The translations under genes and the position numbers were made by a program. Below, in pieces: positions 1 through 5,552 of a stretch of DNA of 5,552 bases (its first letter is position 1; each line of letters starts with the position of its first letter). The DNA lies in assembly GCA_947303755.1 (NCBI GenBank), contig CAMYZF010000060.1, forward strand, positions 1 to 5,552. Direction: 5' to 3'. The notes beneath the pieces were generated by a model. It searched no databases. It was given only the letters and a program-made list of their open reading frames with translations, and was not told where the DNA came from. Origin of the DNA: an uncultured Erysipelotrichaceae bacterium (GTDB lineage: Bacteria; Bacillota_I; Bacilli_A; RFN20; CAG-826).

Positions 1-315
1 GAAGTTATTGCTGAACAACTATCTTTCTTTGAACCAATGCTAGCGATGGATCCAAGTTACGATTTAAAAGAACTTGTTCCTGCTATTTCTAAATACATTG
101 AAGAAGAAGATTCTAAACGCGAAAAGAAAGAAGTTATCCGCGTCACCAAGAAAGACCTAGGCGGTTATAAATCTGTTGCTGACTTTTTATATAAAAAGAT
201 GACTATCAATGGTTTAGTTGATCGTAGCGCATCCCTCACGGAAGCAGATTTAAAAGCCTTGAAGAAACTTGTTCAAGCAGAATTAGATTCAATTAAAGCA
301 AACAAAAAGAAATAA
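1..315 (+). CDS. C-terminal part of an unidentified charged protein (5' end outside window)
   Basis: An open frame runs from the first base of the window to a TAA stop at 313-315, giving about 104 residues of a C-terminus. ATG codons at 37 and 46 lie inside it, but the frame is open upstream of both (it begins EVIAEQLSFF), so the true start is probably outside the window and neither ATG has a good ribosome binding site. The segment is rich in Lys and Glu, looks mostly helical, has no membrane segment, signal peptide or cysteine, and ends in a lysine-rich tail (KANKKK). A central stretch, VTKKDLGGYKSVADFLYKKM, looks like a compact folded patch, but I do not recognise the family and assign no function. 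The gene ends 24 bases before a terminator hairpin, so it is the last gene of its transcription unit. Codon use resembles the following gene. It is confidently coding; identity is unknown. Confidence 0.8.
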   Translation, partial: EVIAEQLSFFEPMLAMDPSYDLKELVPAISKYIEEEDSKREKKEVIRVTKKDLGGYKSVADFLYKKMTINGLVDRSASLTEADLKALKKLVQAELDSIKANKKK

Positions 316-339
316 GATTTGCTGTAAAAATTGATAGAG

Positions 340-366
340 AAAATCGGCACGCCGATTTTTTTATTT
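340..366 (+). terminator. Rho-independent terminator of the upstream gene
   Basis: An 8-bp perfect stem, AAAATCGG (340-347) and CCGATTTT (352-359), closes a CACG tetraloop and runs straight into a T-rich tract that continues to 366. It sits 24 bases after the stop codon of the upstream gene and before the promoter of the oxidoreductase gene, so it should end transcription of the first gene. A second pairing is possible between GAGAAAAT (337-344) and ATTTTCTC (367-374), which would extend the structure at the base but compete with the T tract. Confidence 0.85.
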
Positions 367-391
367 ATTTTCTCCATACACGCGTTATAAT
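364..391 (+). promoter_or_regulatory. Probable promoter of the oxidoreductase gene
   Basis: A perfect sigma-70/SigA type -10 box, TATAAT, lies at 386-391. The best -35 candidate at 16-bp spacing is TTTATT (364-369), which matches TTGACA at only three positions and lies in the T-rich end of the preceding terminator. Transcription would begin near 398, giving a leader of roughly 18 bases that contains the Shine-Dalgarno. That is too short for a riboswitch. The -10 call is good; the -35 is weak. Confidence 0.6.
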
Positions 392-401
392 TATATGCGC
401 A

Positions 402-408
402 AAAGGAG
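402..408 (+). promoter_or_regulatory. Strong ribosome binding site that sets the start at 416
   Basis: AAAGGAG at 402-408 is a near-perfect Shine-Dalgarno, followed by a 7-base A/T spacer and ATG at 416. An in-frame ATG at 395 would put this site inside the coding sequence, and it partly overlaps the expected transcription start region, so the downstream ATG is the better start. Confidence 0.9.
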
Positions 409-415
409 TTTAAAA

Positions 416-3400
416 ATGGAAATCAAAAAATCATTTCTATCAGTAGATGGTAATACCGCTGCTGCTATCGGTTCCTACTATTTCACCGAAGTCGCAGGTA
501 TTTATCCTATTACCCCATCTTCCCCAATGGCTGAATTAGTTGATGTCTATGCTTCTCAAGGAAAGAAGAATTTATTTGGCACTCCTGTTAAAGTAGTCGA
601 AATGCAATCTGAAGCCGGTGCTTCTGGTACTGTCCACGGCGCACTTCAAGCAGGTGCTTTAGCTACAACTTATACAGCTTCCCAAGGTCTCTTATTAATG
701 ATTCCGAACATTTACAAATGGTGTGGTGAACTTTTACCAGCTGTTTTACATGTTTCGGCCCGTTCATTAGCCACTAGAGCCCTTTCAATTTTTGGTGATC
801 ACCAAGATATCTACGCTTGTAGACAAACTGGTATCACAATGCTCTGTTCACATTCTGTCCAAGAAATCGCTGACTTAGCACCAATGGCACATTTAATCGC
901 TATTGAATCTGCTACACCAATGATGCATTTCTTCGATGGTTTCAGAACCTCTCACGAAATTCAAAACGTTGAATTCGTTGATGGTGAAGAATATCGTAAA
1001 CTTCTCCCAATGGATAAGGTTGAAGAATTTAGAGCAAGAGCTTTAAATCCACACACTCACCCAGTGACTCGTGGTGGCGCTGAAAACGACGATATTTACT
1101 TCCAAGCTAGAGAAGCTCAAAACAAACATTTTGATAACGTCGTTTCGGTTGTTGAAAAATATTTAAAAGAAGCTACCAGATTAACTGGTAGAACATATGC
1201 ACCATTCGTTTACTATGGTTCTAAAGAAGCTGAAAACATCATTGTGGCAATGGGTTCAGTTACCGAAACCGCTATCGAAGTTATCGATGAACTTGCAAAA
1301 GAAGGAAAGAAAGTTGGCTTAGTTAAAGTCCACTTATATCGTCCATTCTCTGCAAAACACTTAGCTGCTGTTATTCCTGCAAGTGTTAAACGCATCGCTG
1401 TTTTAGATAGAACAAAAGAAATCGGCGCAACTGGCGAACCTCTATATTTAGATGTCGTCGCTGCTTTAAAACAAGTTGGTCGTGATAATATCGAAGTATT
1501 TGGTGGCCGTTATGGTTTATCCAGCAAAGATACTCAACCAAAACACGTCAAAGCAGTTTATGACTTCTTGGCAGGTAAACCATTCCATAACTTCACCGTC
1601 TCCATCGACGACGATGTTACACACTTATCAATTCCTGTTGATGAAAACTTCCATGTCAAAGCGGATTACACATCATGCTTATTCTATGGTTTAGGTAGTG
1701 ACGGTACAGTTTCTGCTAACAAATCATCGATTAAGATCATTGGTGACGCGACACACCAATATGCTCAAGCATATTTTGCTTACGACTCTCGTAAAGCTGG
1801 CGGTGTTACTCGTTCACACTTACGCTTTGGTAAAACTCCTATTCGTTCAACATATTATGTTGAGAATGCGGATTTCATCTCCTGTTCACTTGATACCTAT
1901 GTCTTCAAATTTGACATGATCAAGAACTTAAAAGAAGGTGGAACATTCCTTCTCAATACAGATATGAGTGATGCTCAACTTGAGAAATCACTTCCAAATC
2001 GCATGAAACATCTTTTAGCTAAGAAACATGCGAAATTCTATGTTATCGATGCTAATAAGATTGCTGCTGAAATTGGTATGGGTCGTCACACCAACACAAT
2101 TCTTCAAGCCTCATTCTTCTATCTTAACCAAGGCATTATGCCATATGAAGAAGCCAACAAATGGATGAAGAAATTTGCGGAAAAGAGCTATGCCAAGAAA
2201 GGTCAAGAAGTCGTTGAACTTAACTGGAAAGCTATCGATGCTGGTACAGAAGGACTTCGCGAAGTCAAAGTTAATCCAGAATGGGTTAAGTTAGATACTA
2301 AGAGAGTTCGCACCACCACTGGCGATGAATATTTCGATTCTTACGTCAATGTTATGGGCACTCTTGATGGTGATTCCATCCCAGTTTCTAAATTCACGGA
2401 ATTTGAACTTCTCGATGGTACGATGAAAAACGACATCACCTTCCAAGAAAAACGTTCAATCGCTGATAAAGTTCCAGTTTGGAATAAAGCGGATTGTATC
2501 CAATGTAACCAATGTGCATTCGTTTGTCCACATGCTACAATTCGTCCATTCTTATTAACTGAAGATGAACTCGCCAAGGCTCCAGCTATCGTTAAAGATG
2601 GCGTTGTTAATGCGGTTGGTCCAAATCTTCAAAATTACAAATATCGCCTGCAAATCTCGCCTAAAAACTGCGTTGGTTGCGGTCTTTGTGTTGCTGAATG
2701 TATGGCGAATAAAGTTGGTAAGAAAGCCCTCGTTATGTCTGAAGCCAAAGAACAATTTGTTCAAGAAGAAGGTGCTGAATATCTCTACAAACATGTCGAA
2801 TATAAGAGCAACCTCGTTCCAACAAATACCGTTAAAGGCGTTGGCTTCTTGATGCCATATATGGAAATCTCCGGTGCCTGTGCTGGCTGTGGAGAAACTC
2901 CATATTATCGTTTAGCTTCTCAATTATTTGGTAAAGACATGTTAGTTGCTAATGCAACTGGCTGTTCATCCATTTATTCTGGTTCTACCCCACTTACACC
3001 ATTCTGTACCGATAAGAACGGTGAAGGTGTTGCTTGGGCTAACTCCCTCTTCGAAGATAACGCTGAATTCGGTTATGGTATGAGAACTGCAGTTGACTAC
3101 CGTTTAGGTCAAATCTGCTCAATCTTAGAACCAGCCTTATCACGTGATAGCGTTGAAGATTCATTAAAAGAAGTTATTAAGAAATATCTTGAAAATATCA
3201 AGAATAAAGCTGAAGCCAGAAAGGTTATTCCAGAACTCGTCAAGCTTGTCAAAGCAAGTAAAGATGAAGAAGTCAAAGCAGTCCTTACTTACGAAAGAGA
3301 CCTCCTTGACAAATCAGTCTGGATTATTGGTGGTGACGGTTGGGGTTACGATATTGGCTATGGCGGTTTAGATCACGTTATCGCTAATGACCAAGATGTT

Positions 3401-3958
3401 AACATCTTGTTACTCGATACCGAAGTCTATTCCAATACCGGTGGTCAATCCTCAAAATCATCACAAACTGGTTCCATTGCTAAGTTCACCGCTTCTGGTA
3501 AAACTGGTGAAAAGAAGAACCTTGCTTTAATCGCAATGTCTTATGGTCACGTTTATGTTGCTCAAATCGCTTTAGGTGCAAACCCAATGAAAGCAATTCA
3601 AGCAATGAAAGAAGCCGAATCTTTCAATGGTCCTTCCTTAATCATCTGCTATGCCCCATGTGCCAACCACGGTATCAAGGGTGGATTATCTAACTCAATG
3701 AAGGTTGAAAAAGCTGCTGTTGAAAGTGGCTACTTCACCACATTCCGTTATGATCCAAGATTATTAGCCGAAGGTAAACCAGCTTTACAAATCGACTGTA
3801 AAGAACCTGACTTCTCTAAATTCCGTGACTTCGTCATGGGTGAAACTAGATTCTCTCAACTTCCAAAGGTTAATCCTGAACATGCTGAAGAACTTCTCCA
3901 AAAATCTGAAAGATGTGCAAAAGAACGTTGGGAAAGAATCAAAAAGTTCGGTTTATAA
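416..3958 (+). CDS. nifJ: Pyruvate:ferredoxin (flavodoxin) oxidoreductase, full-length homodimeric type
   Basis: This cytosolic enzyme oxidises pyruvate with CoA to acetyl-CoA and CO2, reducing ferredoxin or flavodoxin; it uses thiamine diphosphate (TPP) and three [4Fe-4S] clusters. The 1180 residues fit the single-chain family. Domain I (about 1-260) carries YPITPSSPMAE (30-40) with Thr33, the EMQSEAG loop with Glu66, and Arg116 in HVSAR, matching Thr31, Glu64 and Arg114 of the Desulfovibrio africanus enzyme. Domain II follows to about 415. Domain III has GLGSDGTVSANK (425-436), which resembles the CoA-side region. The ferredoxin-like domain has Cys694/697/700/704 and Cys752/755/758/762. The TPP domain has Cys822/825, Cys850 and Cys1082 for the proximal cluster, GDG at 973-975 and Asn1007 in SNTGGQ. 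All expected catalytic and cluster residues are present. Residue 763, usually Pro, is Met. The chain ends soon after the TPP domain (KKFGL), without the extra C-terminal domain that shields the D. africanus enzyme from oxygen. The start at 416 is chosen from its Shine-Dalgarno; an ATG at 395 would add seven residues. The gene is monocistronic, between two terminators, and its strong translation signals suggest high expression. A different 2-oxoacid substrate cannot be excluded. Confidence 0.97.
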   Translation: MEIKKSFLSVDGNTAAAIGSYYFTEVAGIYPITPSSPMAELVDVYASQGKKNLFGTPVKVVEMQSEAGASGTVHGALQAGALATTYTASQGLLLMIPNIYKWCGELLPAVLHVSARSLATRALSIFGDHQDIYACRQTGITMLCSHSVQEIADLAPMAHLIAIESATPMMHFFDGFRTSHEIQNVEFVDGEEYRKLLPMDKVEEFRARALNPHTHPVTRGGAENDDIYFQAREAQNKHFDNVVSVVEKYLKEATRLTGRTYAPFVYYGSKEAENIIVAMGSVTETAIEVIDELAKEGKKVGLVKVHLYRPFSAKHLAAVIPASVKRIAVLDRTKEIGATGEPLYLDVVAALKQVGRDNIEVFGGRYGLSSKDTQPKHVKAVYDFLAGKPFHNFTVSIDDDVTHLSIPVDENFHVKADYTSCLFYGLGSDGTVSANKSSIKIIGDATHQYAQAYFAYDSRKAGGVTRSHLRFGKTPIRSTYYVENADFISCSLDTYVFKFDMIKNLKEGGTFLLNTDMSDAQLEKSLPNRMKHLLAKKHAKFYVIDANKIAAEIGMGRHTNTILQASFFYLNQGIMPYEEANKWMKKFAEKSYAKKGQEVVELNWKAIDAGTEGLREVKVNPEWVKLDTKRVRTTTGDEYFDSYVNVMGTLDGDSIPVSKFTEFELLDGTMKNDITFQEKRSIADKVPVWNKADCIQCNQCAFVCPHATIRPFLLTEDELAKAPAIVKDGVVNAVGPNLQNYKYRLQISPKNCVGCGLCVAECMANKVGKKALVMSEAKEQFVQEEGAEYLYKHVEYKSNLVPTNTVKGVGFLMPYMEISGACAGCGETPYYRLASQLFGKDMLVANATGCSSIYSGSTPLTPFCTDKNGEGVAWANSLFEDNAEFGYGMRTAVDYRLGQICSILEPALSRDSVEDSLKEVIKKYLENIKNKAEARKVIPELVKLVKASKDEEVKAVLTYERDLLDKSVWIIGGDGWGYDIGYGGLDHVIANDQDVNILLLDTEVYSNTGGQSSKSSQTGSIAKFTASGKTGEKKNLALIAMSYGHVYVAQIALGANPMKAIQAMKEAESFNGPSLIICYAPCANHGIKGGLSNSMKVEKAAVESGYFTTFRYDPRLLAEGKPALQIDCKEPDFSKFRDFVMGETRFSQLPKVNPEHAEELLQKSERCAKERWERIKKFGL

Positions 3959-3979
3959 TCTAACGATTTATAAAAAAAG

Positions 3980-4006
3980 AGCCACACATATGTGTGGCTT
4001 TTCTTT
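3980..4006. terminator. Bidirectional rho-independent terminator between convergent genes
   Basis: GCCACACATATGTGTGGC (3981-3998) is a perfect palindrome, extended by one A-T pair to 3980-3999. On the plus strand it is followed by TTTTCTTT (3999-4006), ending the oxidoreductase transcript 22 bases after its stop. On the minus strand it is followed by CTCTTTTTTT (the complement of 3972-3981), so it can also terminate the tRNA-Pro transcript that converges on it. A single hairpin thus serves both genes. Confidence 0.88.
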
Positions 4007-4012
4007 GCTAAA

Positions 4013-4089
4013 TGGTCGGAGCGGCGAGATTTGAACTCGTGACCTCTTCCACCCCAAGGAAGCGCGCTACCAAGCTACGCCACGCCCCG
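4013..4089 (-). tRNA. tRNA-Pro (anticodon GGG)
   Basis: Read on the minus strand, this 77-base gene folds into a full cloverleaf. The acceptor stem CGGGGCG pairs with CGCUCCG with one G-U; the D stem is GCGU/GCGC with a GG-containing loop; the anticodon stem is CUUCC/GGAAG. The loop UUGGGGU gives anticodon GGG (plus-strand bases 4053-4055), which reads CCC and CCU. G37 follows the anticodon, as expected for a proline tRNA methylated there by TrmD. The T arm has loop UUCAAAU with four good pairs and an A-C mismatch at the first position (49-65). The discriminator is A, and the 3' CCA is encoded (4013-4015 on the complement). A C1-G72 first pair is a proline tRNA hallmark. It is transcribed towards the oxidoreductase gene and ends before the shared terminator. 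No convincing -35/-10 pair could be picked upstream, in 4090-4152. Confidence 0.96.
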
Positions 4090-4131
4090 AATACATATAG
4101 TTTAGCAAATAATTACATTATTTTGGAAAAA

Positions 4132-4142
4132 TATGATAAAAT
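4132..4142 (+). promoter_or_regulatory. Candidate -10 region for uvrA
   Basis: Two overlapping -10-like hexamers, TATGAT (4132-4137) and TAAAAT (4137-4142), each match TATAAT at five of six positions. No good -35 lies at standard spacing; the upstream DNA is simply very AT-rich. Either box would start transcription at about 4144-4149, just before the ATG at 4153. I saw no LexA-type GAAC-N4-GTTC box in 4090-4152, so the sequence gives no sign of SOS control. Confidence 0.4.
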
Positions 4143-4152
4143 GCATTCAACT

Positions 4153-5552
4153 ATGGAAAAACCAATCATCAAAATTAAAGGCGCAAGAGAGAATAATCTC
4201 AAAAATATTGATTTAGAGATTCCAAAATATTCTCTTAATGTTTTTACTGGTGTATCGGGAAGCGGTAAAACCACTTTAGCGTTTGACACCATCTTTAACG
4301 AAGGTCAAAGACGCTTTGTTGAGTCGCTTTCTTCGTATGCCAGACAATTTTTGGGTGGTATGGAAAAACCTGATGTTGATTCAATTGATGGTCTTTCCCC
4401 TGCTATTTCTATCGATCAAAAAACTACATCTCATAACCCACGTTCTACCGTAGGTACTGTTACCGAGATTTACGATTATTTACGTCTTTTATTTGCGCGT
4501 ATAGGCGTGCCATATTGCCCGCATCATAACGAACCAATTGTGGCATTTTCCATTACAAAAATGGCGGATGTTGCAATGGAATATCCTGAAGGTACAAAAT
4601 TACAAATTTTGTCTCCTGTGGTTCACAATGAAAAAGGAACTCAAAAAGATGTGTTGGCCAAGATTCTTTCGCACGGCTTTGAACGTGTTAGAGTCGATAG
4701 CAATATTTGCCGAATTTCTGAGGTTCCAGATCTAGATAAAAACAAACGTCATGACGTTGATATAGTTGTGGACCGTGTCGTTGTTAAGAGCGATGCGAGA
4801 AGTAGAATAGTAGACGCTATCGAACTTGCATGTGATTATTCCAAAGGATATTGCGTTTTCTTAACCGATAATGAAGAAAGATTACTTTCACAACATCATT
4901 CTTGTCCAAAATGTGGATTCTCAGTTCCTAAATTAGAACCAAGATTATTCTCATTTAACGCTCCACTTGGATGCTGCCCAGATTGTAAGGGAGTTGGTAT
5001 TAAACGTGAAGTTGCAATCGATAAATTAATTCAAAATCCTGAATTATCCCTTAATCAAGGTGCAATTAGATGGTATCGAAACATCGTTGGATCTAAAAAC
5101 ATAGAATGGCAAGAATTTGTCTATTTATGCAAAGCATACAAGATCGATATGGATAAGCCATTTAAAGACTTATCTGATTATGAGCAAAAGATTTGTATTT
5201 ATGGTTCTGATAAGGAATTTAGTTTTACTATCACTACCGTAAACGGCAATCAAATGCGTAAAAACGGATATATTGAAGGTGTTAAGACCAGAATCGATCG
5301 TTTATATAATGAAACTAGTTCCGAGATGATGCGTGGCTTGTACGAGTATTACATGCGTGATAACGTGTGTTCCACATGTCATGGTGCAAGACTATCTGAA
5401 GCTGCTTTATCAGTAAGAGTTAATGGCTTAAATATCTACGAAGTCACTTGCTTATCAATTGACGAATTATATAAATATATTAAGGATTTGCCTGAGAAAA
5501 TCACAAAAACGGAGTATGAAATTGCTCGCTTAATTATCAATGAAATCGATGC
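4153..5552 (+). CDS. uvrA: UvrA, excinuclease ABC subunit A (N-terminal half, 3' end outside window)
   Basis: UvrA is the ATPase that recognises DNA lesions and loads UvrB in nucleotide excision repair; it acts as a dimer in the cytosol. The 466 codons present are about half of the usual 940 or so residues. The frame opens with the family's typical N-terminus (KIKGARENNLKNIDLEIP). Walker A is GVSGSGKT (33-40), followed by the hallmark GQRRFVESLSSYARQFL and DGLSPAISIDQKTTSHNPRS stretches. The UvrB-binding region covers roughly 120-240. The first zinc module has Cys251 and Cys254, then Cys275 and Cys278 after LEPRLFSFNAPLG; an additional Cys274 sits beside it. The insertion domain follows, then the CSTCHGARL motif (Cys406, Cys409). 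The window ends before the first ABC signature motif (LSGGE). Walker A has Thr-Thr where many UvrAs have Ser-Ser, a conservative change. An in-frame ATG at 4141 would add four residues (MHST), but the candidate promoter favours 4153. There is no clear Shine-Dalgarno. No uvrB lies upstream; the gene is divergent from tRNA-Pro. Confidence 0.96.
   Translation, partial: MEKPIIKIKGARENNLKNIDLEIPKYSLNVFTGVSGSGKTTLAFDTIFNEGQRRFVESLSSYARQFLGGMEKPDVDSIDGLSPAISIDQKTTSHNPRSTVGTVTEIYDYLRLLFARIGVPYCPHHNEPIVAFSITKMADVAMEYPEGTKLQILSPVVHNEKGTQKDVLAKILSHGFERVRVDSNICRISEVPDLDKNKRHDVDIVVDRVVVKSDARSRIVDAIELACDYSKGYCVFLTDNEERLLSQHHSCPKCGFSVPKLEPRLFSFNAPLGCCPDCKGVGIKREVAIDKLIQNPELSLNQGAIRWYRNIVGSKNIEWQEFVYLCKAYKIDMDKPFKDLSDYEQKICIYGSDKEFSFTITTVNGNQMRKNGYIEGVKTRIDRLYNETSSEMMRGLYEYYMRDNVCSTCHGARLSEAALSVRVNGLNIYEVTCLSIDELYKYIKDLPEKITKTEYEIARLIINEID

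Noticed and set aside
316..415. Possible riboswitch or thiamine-responsive leader before the oxidoreductase gene
   Set aside because: The likely leader is only about 18 bases, and the single hairpin present is a terminator for the preceding gene.
1213..1395. Open frame of 60 codons on the minus strand inside the oxidoreductase gene
   Set aside because: It is antisense to a conserved domain of a certain gene, has no recognisable product, and is expected by chance from the codon bias.
2341..2852. Several overlapping open frames of 78-95 codons on both strands in the ferredoxin domain region
   Set aside because: They lie wholly within the oxidoreductase coding sequence in other frames and their translations look like compositional noise.
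3825..4034. Open frame running from the end of the oxidoreductase into the tRNA
   Set aside because: It passes through a terminator hairpin and into a structural RNA gene, so it cannot be a sensible protein gene.
4141..4155. Alternative uvrA start at ATG 4141
   Set aside because: It is in frame but overlaps the best -10 box, and the added residues (MHST) are not typical of UvrA N-termini. It cannot be fully excluded.
4538..4735. Open frame of 65 codons within uvrA
   Set aside because: It is out of frame with uvrA, whose translation there matches the family's UvrB-binding region.
1..5552. Mobile elements, CRISPR arrays, direct repeats or signs of a defence system
   Set aside because: No repeat arrays, transposase-like frames or terminal inverted repeats were seen; both large genes are ordinary core genes.

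Overview
The window comes from an AT-rich genome of the low-GC Firmicutes/Tenericutes type, probably an anaerobe. Three things point there: the A/T-rich codon choice (GAA, AAA, TTA, GGT), an AAAGGAG Shine-Dalgarno in front of the main gene, and a full-length pyruvate:ferredoxin oxidoreductase, an oxygen-sensitive enzyme of fermentative anaerobes. Trp is encoded by TGG and no in-frame TGA was seen, so the standard code fits and a Mycoplasma-type code is not needed. No species can be named from the sequence alone.

Layout. Bases 1-315 are the 3' end of a charged, lysine-rich cytosolic protein that I do not recognise. A rho-independent terminator follows (340-366). A compact promoter with a perfect TATAAT (386-391) and a strong ribosome binding site (402-408) then drives a 1180-residue pyruvate:ferredoxin (flavodoxin) oxidoreductase (416-3958), which fills most of the window. 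A perfect 18-bp palindrome (3981-3998), T-rich on both sides when read outward, separates this gene from a convergent tRNA-Pro(GGG) gene on the minus strand (4013-4089, CCA encoded). A 63-bp AT-rich spacer divides the tRNA from a divergently transcribed uvrA, whose first 466 codons are present (4153 to the window end).

The genes look like independent transcription units rather than one operon. The oxidoreductase links glycolytic pyruvate to acetyl-CoA and reduced ferredoxin. The tRNA serves translation of CCU/CCC codons. UvrA is the damage-recognition ATPase of nucleotide excision repair. No functional link between the three is evident.

I found no mobile element, CRISPR array, riboswitch or undescribed system. 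The points worth a second look are small: the start codons of the two large genes, a near-leaderless uvrA, a ferredoxin motif that has lost its usual proline, the bidirectional terminator, the presence of a GGG proline tRNA in an AT-rich genome, and the unidentified C-terminal fragment.
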